This document shows positions 5,945-11,497 of a stretch of 11,497 nucleotides of DNA, one piece after another. The stretch spans positions 1 through 11,497 of the forward strand of contig DFDV01000183.1 in assembly GCA_002369025.1 (NCBI GenBank), given 5' to 3'. Under the pieces are notes generated by a model, which was given only the letters and a program-made list of their open reading frames with translations, did no database searches and was not told where the DNA came from. Within the stretch, counting starts at the first letter, position 1. Each line of letters begins with the position of its first letter. The position numbers and the translations under genes were made by a program. This DNA is from Treponema sp. UBA3819 (lineage in GTDB: Bacteria; Spirochaetota; Spirochaetia; Treponematales; Treponemataceae).

Positions 5945-8700
5945 TGAAAAAGTATCTTTTCCTTGCCCTTAGCCTCTTAAGTCTGACAAAGCTGTCTGCA
6001 TTTTCTCCCCAGGACATACAAACTTTTACTCTGGAAAACGGTCTGAGGCTTTTTGTGCTTTCAGACACAAGCTCCGCGCCAGTCCGTCTGGAACTGAATG
6101 TTCAGGCAGGCTATTCTGCACAAACAGAACGCACTGCAGGATTTTTTCCCCTATATGCGCGGCTTTTAGGAGCAGACATTTCCGCAGATTCAGTGCGCAT
6201 GGTAAAAACAGTCGCCCCCCAGGAAAGCGAATACGCCATAGCAGATCTGGCGGCCTGCCTCAAGCCCATAGCTCTGAGCGATGAAAAACTTAGGGCCGCA
6301 CTAAAGCAGATGAAGGCAGAAGTCCTTGAATATGCAGAAAGTACGGCAGGCTTTATCAACACGGCCATAGATTCCCGCATTTTTCCCTCTGCCCCCTGGA
6401 AAGTAGAAAGCGGCGTTTATCCTGCGCTTTTTTCTGCCACAAGTCTTTCTTCTGCCCGGGCAATTCTAAACGATATCGGAAGCCAGTTTTACACTCCAAA
6501 AAGGTCCGCACTCTACATCAGCGGAAACATCACGACAGAGGAAGCATTTGAACTGGTAAAAAAATATTTCGGCACAGAAAATCCTGTCAGCCTGACTGCA
6601 TTTGAAGAACCTGTAAAAGAAAACGCTGCCAAAAAACAGAAATACCTGCTGGTCGATGAGACATTTACAGAAGACATGACGCAGATTGTCCTGCAATACA
6701 CTCATCTTTCTGCAGATGAGGCAGACTGTGCCGCCGCCGTGATGAACAGCGATTTCAGCAGCTACAAAAAACGCCTGCTGGAAGAAAAATCTCTTGCCAT
6801 TTACGGCGCCGAGTACATTAATGTGGCAAGCGCACAGAAACACGGCTCTTCACGGCTTATCGTCCAGTCTCTTATGGAAAAGACCCGGACATCTCCCTGC
6901 GCACAGGCGGAAAATTTCTTAAAGCTCACCAGAAATGACGGACTCATTAGCCCTGAAGAACTTCATTTTGCCTTAAACCGCATTTCTGCTGAATTCCGCC
7001 GCCGGGCCGATGATTCCTCTGCACTCATGGAACTTTTGAGCGGCTGGACGGCACTCTTTCCCGGAGACAGCAGCGGGACCCTTTTTTCACGCAGCCAGCG
7101 CATGAAAGAAACAATTTCTGCCCCAATGCTGGATTCCTACCTGCATACTCAGGAACCCGCCGTCTTTGTACTGACAGGTTCAAAGACCTATGCAAAATAT
7201 GCAAAAGAATTCCAGAAAGCCGGCTACCAGACTGTAACCCGTAAAAACGGCTCATGGTATCATCAGGAAATGTACCGTAAGCAGATGGGACAAAAGCAGG
7301 CAGAAGTGAAAAAGACTTCAGATACTGCCGCAGGCGACATGGCAAACGCTGCAAGCCGTTTTATTCAGGAAAACAGGGCACATTTTTCTTCTTTTACACT
7401 CAAAAACGGCATACCTGTTACCCTGAAGAAAAGTCCGGGGGCAAAAACCATGGCTTTCGCCCTCACCATCCGTGGAGGAGAACTCCTTTTTGCAAAAGAA
7501 AGTCCAGGTCTCTGCAGCGTACTGACTGACGCCCTTGCCCTGAACGTCCGCCGCAGCATTGACAGCCGCACAGCCCGCGGGCTTCTTACAGGCGACAGCG
7601 ATGTGCGGGCAAAAACCTACGCCTGCAGTTCTGTACTCACAATCACCTGTGCCACAGAAGAAGCGGAAGAATGTGCCCGCGCCATCTCAGAAGCCCTGAT
7701 TTACGGCGACATAACGCCCGCCATGGCCGACGGCATCACCTATGACGAACGCACCCAGTGGCGGATAAAATCCGGAGCTTCCACCTTTCAGCTGCTCTGC
7801 TCCGCCATGCGCACTCTGTACGCGGGTGAAAACTATGTAAATCTCTTTGACGACACCGCCGACAAGCCTGTCAAAACAGATTTTACCCATATCGCGGCGG
7901 CCTATCCCATTCTGCTGGATGCCAGCCGTTTTTCCCTGATTGCAACAGGCGGTATACATGACGCTGACGGACTTAAAAAGTCCATAGAAGAAAGTTTTGG
8001 CAGTCTGCTCACTCAAAAAGAAACGGCATCCATAGACGCAAGCGTTTCAAAACCAAACATGCCCCGCCGTATCAAACGCATTCAGCTGCGCCACCTCTTC
8101 CTTACGGACATCAGTGCAGACAAAGCCGGCCCCCGCCCGGCAGTGCTTGTTCCCACAAAGAATTTTAACGATCCAACACTTTACTGCATTCCGGCCCCTG
8201 ATCTTTCCAGCACAGACCTTGCCCTCTTTAACGCACTGCTCTACGAGATTTCCCGCCGTATGCAGACTAAAGTCGGCGCAGACATTCAGATACGCACCGA
8301 CATCCCTGATTATGACTTTCCCTTTGCAAGACTCTACGCCCAGAATGTAAAGCAGATTTCAAAAATTGACAGCGCATACCTTGAAACGATTGCAGAAGTT
8401 ACCGATGACCTGCAGACTCTGGTAAATGCAGAAAACATCGGCGTTATCGACACGGAAAAAGACCGCATGCTTGCCACAATGGAAAACAACTGGCTGATGA
8501 ATACACTTTCTGCGACAGGGACTGCCCGGGGCACGGCTGAACTGATAGAGACCGGTGCATCATTCGGAAAAGCCACACTCTATCTTGACCAGTATGCAGC
8601 CGTAGACAAGGCAAAAGCAGAAGACTATTTTATTCTGATGAAGTTTTATTTTGCCGACATTCCGGACTTCCGAGTCTATTCCATTGACTCAAAGCGTTAG
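5944..8700 (+). CDS. Secreted M16-family protein with both zinc motifs lost (pseudo-peptidase)
   Basis: A 918-aa protein with a signal peptide (MKKYLFLALSLLSL, likely cut after LSA at residue 19) and two M16 (pitrilysin/insulinase)-like modules, starting near residues 26 and 480. Each opens with the family's strand pattern: FTLENGLRLFVL and FTLKNGIPVTLK. Active M16 proteases carry HxxEH in the helix that follows; here the first copy reads PLYAR (69-73, after GFF) and the second SVLTD (525-529, after GLC). Neither can bind zinc in the usual way. The length of over 900 aa fits the two-module M16 form. Probably a periplasmic or envelope scaffold, chaperone-like or binding protein. It starts on the base shared with the cyclase stop (TAATG), indicating coupled translation, and ends overlapping the convergent fthC by 4 bases. 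The family call is moderately firm, loss of catalysis is clear from the motifs, and the function is unknown. Confidence 0.8.
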   Translation: MKKYLFLALSLLSLTKLSAFSPQDIQTFTLENGLRLFVLSDTSSAPVRLELNVQAGYSAQTERTAGFFPLYARLLGADISADSVRMVKTVAPQESEYAIADLAACLKPIALSDEKLRAALKQMKAEVLEYAESTAGFINTAIDSRIFPSAPWKVESGVYPALFSATSLSSARAILNDIGSQFYTPKRSALYISGNITTEEAFELVKKYFGTENPVSLTAFEEPVKENAAKKQKYLLVDETFTEDMTQIVLQYTHLSADEADCAAAVMNSDFSSYKKRLLEEKSLAIYGAEYINVASAQKHGSSRLIVQSLMEKTRTSPCAQAENFLKLTRNDGLISPEELHFALNRISAEFRRRADDSSALMELLSGWTALFPGDSSGTLFSRSQRMKETISAPMLDSYLHTQEPAVFVLTGSKTYAKYAKEFQKAGYQTVTRKNGSWYHQEMYRKQMGQKQAEVKKTSDTAAGDMANAASRFIQENRAHFSSFTLKNGIPVTLKKSPGAKTMAFALTIRGGELLFAKESPGLCSVLTDALALNVRRSIDSRTARGLLTGDSDVRAKTYACSSVLTITCATEEAEECARAISEALIYGDITPAMADGITYDERTQWRIKSGASTFQLLCSAMRTLYAGENYVNLFDDTADKPVKTDFTHIAAAYPILLDASRFSLIATGGIHDADGLKKSIEESFGSLLTQKETASIDASVSKPNMPRRIKRIQLRHLFLTDISADKAGPRPAVLVPTKNFNDPTLYCIPAPDLSSTDLALFNALLYEISRRMQTKVGADIQIRTDIPDYDFPFARLYAQNVKQISKIDSAYLETIAEVTDDLQTLVNAENIGVIDTEKDRMLATMENNWLMNTLSATGTARGTAELIETGASFGKATLYLDQYAAVDKAKAEDYFILMKFYFADIPDFRVYSIDSKR

Positions 8701-9326
8701 CCGCAAAAGACCATATCCATGGGAAGATCGTGCTCATCGACGGGTAATTCACTGACCAGCTGACAGGGAAAACAAAAGCCTGCAAGAGTTATCCTGGCCC
8801 CTGTCTTTTTTAGCCGCTCTATATAACGGTCGTAAAATCCCTTTCCATGCCCCAGCCGTCTGCCGTCTTTTGTGAAAGCAAGCCCAGGCACAATCATCAG
8901 TATTCGTTTTCCTGCCAGCTGAGGAGAGACTTCAAATTTTTCCAGTGAAGAAAGAGGCTCGCTTATGCCAAAAGAACCGCATTCTATCTGATCGCCAAAG
9001 TTAAGGCTTCCATCCAAAAAATAAAAATCCATGCGGGAAGTGCCCGGAATTACCCGGGGAAGTGCCGTTTCTTTTCCTTTTTCCAGTGCATGATAAAGCA
9101 AGGCAGAACAGTCAGCTTCATTTCCATGAAAAAGATAGCCAAGCACTATGTCGGAAGCCTCTATGAGCCCGCTTTTCAGCAGCTGCCGCCTGACCGCTTC
9201 AGAAGAGTCAGCAAGAGAGTGAGTAGCGGCAAAGGCCTTTAATCTTTCTGCCATTTTTTTGCGTAAGGCTTTTTTCTCTTCGAAAATATCCGGCAAATCA
9301 CTTCCCCCTGCAGGCCATCGCGTCAT
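8697..9326 (-). CDS. fthC: 5-formyltetrahydrofolate cyclo-ligase (MTHF synthetase)
   Basis: A 209-aa cytoplasmic enzyme that uses ATP to convert 5-formyl-THF to 5,10-methenyl-THF, returning a folate dead-end to one-carbon metabolism. Family signatures are EEKKALRKKMAERL near the N-terminus (ATP-phosphate contact), PGLAFTKDGRRLGHGKGFYDRY (nucleotide and folate site glycine loop) and the closing LPVDEHDLPMD. Length is normal. The start is uncertain: ATG at 9324-9326 has a GCAGGCGG just upstream, but an in-frame TTG at 9294-9296 has a better AGGGGG 7 nt before it. That TTG would remove ten residues (MTRWPAGGSD) that look unlike the family. The gene lies downstream of the tRNA-Asn terminator, and I see no convincing promoter in the 50 bp between them. 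It converges on and overlaps the M16-like gene by 4 bases with no terminator between them. Confidence 0.92.
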   Translation of the reverse strand: MTRWPAGGSDLPDIFEEKKALRKKMAERLKAFAATHSLADSSEAVRRQLLKSGLIEASDIVLGYLFHGNEADCSALLYHALEKGKETALPRVIPGTSRMDFYFLDGSLNFGDQIECGSFGISEPLSSLEKFEVSPQLAGKRILMIVPGLAFTKDGRRLGHGKGFYDRYIERLKKTGARITLAGFCFPCQLVSELPVDEHDLPMDMVFCG

Positions 9327-9375
9327 CTTTCCGCCTGCACCATTTGAAAGACACCGCCATAAGGCAAAAGTGCAT

Positions 9376-9409
9376 AAAAAAAGACCTTATCACGAGTGAC
9401 AAGGTCTTT
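9376..9409 (-). terminator. Intrinsic terminator of tRNA-Asn
   Basis: On the minus strand AAAGACCTT pairs with AAGGTCTTT (9 bp). The stem continues through a G-T pair and TCAC/GTGA to a two-base loop, and a run of T follows (7 A on the plus strand, 9376-9382). The stem begins on the base next to the tRNA discriminator, so the primary transcript has almost no 3' trailer before the hairpin. Confidence 0.9.
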
Positions 9410-9482
9410 CGGCTCCTGCTGGGCTTGAACCAGCGACACATGGATTAACAGTCCATTGCTCTACCGACTGAGCTAAGGAACC
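9410..9482 (-). tRNA. tRNA-Asn (anticodon GTT)
   Basis: A 73-nt cloverleaf reads from 9482 down. Acceptor stem GGTTCCT/AGGAGCC (one G-T pair), D arm GCTC/GAGC, anticodon arm ATGGA-CTGTTAA-TCCAT with GTT at the anticodon positions, variable loop GTGTC, and T arm GCTGG-TTCAAGC-CCAGC. The discriminator is G, as expected for asparagine. The terminal CCA is not encoded, so it must be added by CCA transferase. Confidence 0.97.
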
Positions 9483-9497
9483 ATAAAATGTATATTG

Positions 9498-9526
9498 ATA
9501 TTATGAAAATTCTGTATTTTTGTCAA
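9498..9526 (-). promoter_or_regulatory. sigma70 promoter of tRNA-Asn
   Basis: On the minus strand TTGACA (9526-9521), a 17-bp spacer and TAATAT (9503-9498) precede the tRNA. Predicted transcription start is near 9491, about 8 nt before the mature 5' end. Confidence 0.8.
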
Positions 9527-9560
9527 GAGAAATGCATGGAAAATCAGAAAAAAATTTAAT

Positions 9561-9577
9561 CTTTTGACTGTCAGAAG
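9561..9577. repeat. Short near-palindrome between tRNA-Asn and the SGNH gene
   Basis: CTTTTGAC-T-GTCAGAAG is an 8-bp inverted repeat with one mismatch and a single central base. It lies between the divergent tRNA and SGNH promoters and has no T-run on either side, so it is more like a protein-binding site than a terminator. Possibly chance. Confidence 0.3.
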
Positions 9578-9641
9578 GGCTTTTGAAAATGTGAAAGGGG
9601 GAAAAAAAACAAAATTCTTTACAATTTTAATTTCCTAGTAA

Positions 9642-9670
9642 TTGACTATGTTTTATAGGCAATATATACT
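9642..9670 (+). promoter_or_regulatory. sigma70 promoter of the SGNH hydrolase gene
   Basis: TTGACT (9642-9647) and TATACT (9665-9670) lie 17 bp apart, each one base off consensus. The predicted start near 9677 leaves a leader of only about 14 nt containing GGAGG (9681-9685). Confidence 0.7.
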
Positions 9671-9690
9671 TTATTCATACGGAGGAAAAA

Positions 9691-10335
9691 ATGGCTGTAA
9701 AAAGACTGCTTTGTTTTGGAGACTCAAATACATGGGGTTACATTCCGGGACATAACTCACTTGTCCGTTATGATGAAAATACCCGCTGGACTTCCCTTCT
9801 GCAGAAAAAACTGGGAGACTCATATAAAATTCTTGATTTTGGACTTTGCGGTTGTGAAAGCGGTGCGAAATTTGCTTCTAAATTTTTTAATACAGACGGC
9901 CAGACTCTTTTTCCTTCCGTTTTGTGCGCAAATCTTCCGCTTGATGCCGTCTTTATCATGCTGGGAACAAATGACCTGAAAAAGCAAAATCACTGGAAAG
10001 CCGGAGATACTGCCAGAAACCTGGATGCCCTTATAGAAGTGACGCAGACTCTTGCACCGGAAGCAAAAATTTTTCTTGCGCCGGCAGTCATCCTAAAAGA
10101 TGGTCTTATAAACGATCCGGATTTTGACTGTCTTCCTGCCATTGCTGATTCAAAAGTCTGTGCAGAGGAAGTAAAAGCCCTGGCAGAAAAGAGAAAGATA
10201 GCCTTTTTCGATACCAATAAATATGTACACGAACTGGATTTTGACGGCTGCCACTTTACCGCTGCCGATCATAAGGCTTTTGCTGATGAACTCTCGCATT
10301 TTATCGCTATACATTTTTCCGAAAGTAAAGTATAA
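9691..10335 (+). CDS. SGNH/GDSL-family esterase or lipase-like hydrolase
   Basis: A 214-aa protein of the SGNH hydrolase superfamily. All four blocks are visible: FGDSNTWGY with nucleophile Ser12, LDFGLCGC (block II glycine), LGTND with Asn94 in the oxyanion hole, and DGCH (Asp185, His188) completing the triad. The closest type by pattern is the arylesterase/acylhydrolase group with GDSNTWG at the very N-terminus. There is no signal peptide, so it is cytoplasmic. It would hydrolyse an ester or remove acetyl groups from a sugar or lipid; the natural substrate cannot be read from sequence. The ATG has a strong GGAGG 5 nt upstream and its own promoter. The eda gene follows after 61 bp on the same strand with no terminator between, so it may be partly co-transcribed. 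Confidence 0.88.
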   Translation: MAVKRLLCFGDSNTWGYIPGHNSLVRYDENTRWTSLLQKKLGDSYKILDFGLCGCESGAKFASKFFNTDGQTLFPSVLCANLPLDAVFIMLGTNDLKKQNHWKAGDTARNLDALIEVTQTLAPEAKIFLAPAVILKDGLINDPDFDCLPAIADSKVCAEEVKALAEKRKIAFFDTNKYVHELDFDGCHFTAADHKAFADELSHFIAIHFSESKV

Positions 10336-10353
10336 TGGTTCCACAAAAATCGT

Positions 10354-10359
10354 TATAAT
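10354..10359 (+). promoter_or_regulatory. Possible -10 element for eda
   Basis: A perfect TATAAT lies in the 61-bp gap before eda, but no -35 hexamer lies at the right distance. It could be a weak or activator-dependent promoter, or simply AT-rich sequence. A small inverted repeat (TACAT at 10369-10373, ATGTA at 10380-10384) follows in the predicted leader, just before the AGGAG at 10386-10390. Confidence 0.3.
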
Positions 10360-10396
10360 CCACCCGGCTACATGCCAGGATGTATAGGAGATTTAA

Positions 10397-11365
10397 ATGG
10401 ATAAGGTTTACGAACAGTTCAGAGACATCGGTATCATTCCTGTTGTCGCAATCGAGGACGCTTCTAAGGCGGCTGATTTGGCTCACGCTCTGGTAAAGGG
10501 CGGTCTCCCGGCTTCTGAAGTAACATTCCGCACTGCATGCGCAGCAGAAGCAATTGAAGAAATGATTAAGGCAGAACCCGACATGCTCGTTGGTGCTGGT
10601 ACCGTTCTGAATGTTGAACAGGCAGAAAAAGCTGTAAAAGCTGGTGCGAAGTTCATCGTTAGCCCCGGATACAACCCCGATGTTGTAGACTGGTGTATCA
10701 AGAATAAGATTCCCACAATGCCTGGTATTTCTAACCCGTCAGAAATTACCGCTTGTATCAACAAGGGTCTTACTTACCTCAAACTCTTCCCTGCAGAACG
10801 CAAGGGCGGCTACAAAATCATTGACGACTTTGGTGGTCCTTTCCCCCAGTGCTGTTTCATGCCTACCGGTGGCGTTACCACAGAAAATGTTGGCGAATAT
10901 GCAAAGCGCAAGAACATCCTCTGTATGGGCGGTACCTGGATGGTTAAAAAGCCTTTGATTGAAGGCTGCAAGTGGGACGAAATCACTCAGATTTGTAAGG
11001 ACGCTGTAAAGGCAATGCACGGCTTCCACATTGACCACATGGGCATCAACGCAAAGAACCCCGATGACGCATCTGCAATTGCAGAAGGATTCTCACCCTT
11101 CGGATTTGCTGCAAAAGTCGGAAACTCATCTATCTTCGCTTCTGACCAGGTAGAAATCATGAAGCAGGACGGACGCGGAACACATGGTCATATCTCTATG
11201 GTATGTAACAATGTAGAACGCGCTCTGGCATACCTGAAGCAGTTCGGATTCAAGCCGGTTGCAGGTACAGAAAAATGGATGGGCAAGCCTGAAGTATCTC
11301 CGCTCAAGGTTGTTTACCTTGACAAAGAAGTAGGCGGCTTCGCAATCCACCTGAAGCGCGCATAA
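10397..11365 (+). CDS. eda: KDPG/KHG aldolase with extra C-terminal VOC-like domain
   Basis: A 322-aa protein. Residues 1 to about 212 form a class I 2-keto-3-deoxy-6-phosphogluconate / 4-hydroxy-2-oxoglutarate aldolase. The GGLPASEVTFRT segment carries the catalytic Glu41, VGAGTVLN and SPGYNPDVV follow, LKLFPAE has the Schiff-base Lys129, and GGPFPQCCFMPTGGV closes the phosphate site. It cleaves KDPG to pyruvate and glyceraldehyde 3-phosphate (Entner-Doudoroff or uronate catabolism). Standard Eda is a little over 200 aa; the remaining ~110 residues include HGHISMVCNNVERALAYLKQ and end GGFAIHLKRA, a pattern like a VOC/glyoxalase-fold half. Long Eda forms of this kind occur in anaerobic bacteria as far as I recall; the role of the extra domain is unclear. 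AGGAG lies 6 nt before the ATG, and a strong terminator follows. Codon use is biased towards a restricted set, suggesting high expression. Confidence 0.92.
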   Translation: MDKVYEQFRDIGIIPVVAIEDASKAADLAHALVKGGLPASEVTFRTACAAEAIEEMIKAEPDMLVGAGTVLNVEQAEKAVKAGAKFIVSPGYNPDVVDWCIKNKIPTMPGISNPSEITACINKGLTYLKLFPAERKGGYKIIDDFGGPFPQCCFMPTGGVTTENVGEYAKRKNILCMGGTWMVKKPLIEGCKWDEITQICKDAVKAMHGFHIDHMGINAKNPDDASAIAEGFSPFGFAAKVGNSSIFASDQVEIMKQDGRGTHGHISMVCNNVERALAYLKQFGFKPVAGTEKWMGKPEVSPLKVVYLDKEVGGFAIHLKRA

Positions 11366-11382
11366 GCAATCCCTGCTTAGCC

Positions 11383-11412
11383 AACTCCCGTAGCCATACG
11401 GGAGTTTTTTTT
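11383..11412 (+). terminator. Intrinsic terminator of eda
   Basis: AACTCCCGTA pairs with TACGGGAGTT (10 bp) around a GCCA loop, followed by an unbroken T-run to 11412. It begins 18 nt after the eda stop and lacks a T-run in the other direction, so it is one-way. Confidence 0.93.
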
Positions 11413-11430
11413 ACCCCTGATGTGAGTTTT

Positions 11431-11469
11431 TTGACACGGATGCATATGTGCCCCTGGCACAAATGTCAA
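11431..11469. repeat. Nested inverted repeat downstream of eda
   Basis: TTGACA (11431-11436) is mirrored by TGTCAA (11464-11469). Between them TGTGCC (11447-11452) and GGCACA (11456-11461) form a 6-bp stem with a CCT loop. On the minus strand this reads as TTGACA, a 17-bp spacer containing the inner palindrome, then TATGCA, which could be a leftward promoter with an operator in its spacer. No T-run follows the inner stem, so it is not a terminator. The gene it might serve lies outside the window. Confidence 0.4.
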
Positions 11470-11497
11470 TACCTTCCGCTTACGCAAACGGAGCGCA

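Noticed and set aside
10331..10336. TATAAT overlapping the SGNH stop as the eda promoter
   Set aside because: The sequence 17 bp upstream (TATACA) is a poor -35, and the element is partly coding; chance in AT-rich DNA is likely.
11455..11470. sigma54-type -24/-12 promoter beginning TGGCAC
   Set aside because: The -24 half fits but no TTGC lies at the required distance.

Overview
The window looks like chromosomal DNA of a spirochaete, most likely a host-associated Treponema. This is inferred from the mix of lipid-anchored TRAP-type receptors, a diguanylate cyclase with an extracytoplasmic helical sensor, a signal-peptide-bearing M16-like protein without metal ligands, and moderate GC with AT-rich promoters. 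The species cannot be fixed from the sequence alone. There is no sign of phage, insertion sequence, CRISPR or integrase, so this reads as a chromosomal backbone locus with a local paralogue expansion.

Layout. At the left edge (1-196, minus) is the 5' end of leuA (2-isopropylmalate synthase). It diverges across a 104-bp gap from a rightward block of six genes (301-8700). Four of these are tandem paralogous genes for DctP-type TRAP solute-binding lipoproteins (301-1302, 1345-2358, 2459-3466, 3574-4581). The fourth overlaps a membrane-anchored GGDEF diguanylate cyclase (4571-5944), which shares one base with a 918-aa secreted M16-family protein (5944-8700) that has lost both HxxEH zinc motifs. 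Near-consensus sigma70 promoters (TTGACA, 17-bp spacer, TAAAAT or TATAAT) precede receptors 1, 3 and 4. No terminator is visible inside the block. No TRAP permease (DctQ/DctM) is present in the window.

The block converges by a 4-base overlap on fthC (5-formyltetrahydrofolate cyclo-ligase, minus). Beyond it lies a tRNA-Asn(GTT) gene, also minus, with its own promoter and an intrinsic terminator that abuts the tRNA 3' end. Rightward again are a cytoplasmic SGNH/GDSL hydrolase with a good promoter and a 322-aa KDPG/KHG aldolase (eda) carrying an extra C-terminal VOC-like domain and followed by a strong terminator. The last 85 bases hold no gene start I can defend, but contain a nested inverted repeat.

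How it may work together. The most interesting hypothesis is that the four lipid-anchored receptors feed nutrient (probably carboxylate) information to the membrane-bound diguanylate cyclase, or at least that receptor levels and c-di-GMP synthesis are tied by translational coupling. An inactive M16-type periplasmic protein would be made in step. This rests on gene order, overlaps and missing permease genes only; it is not a demonstrated interaction.
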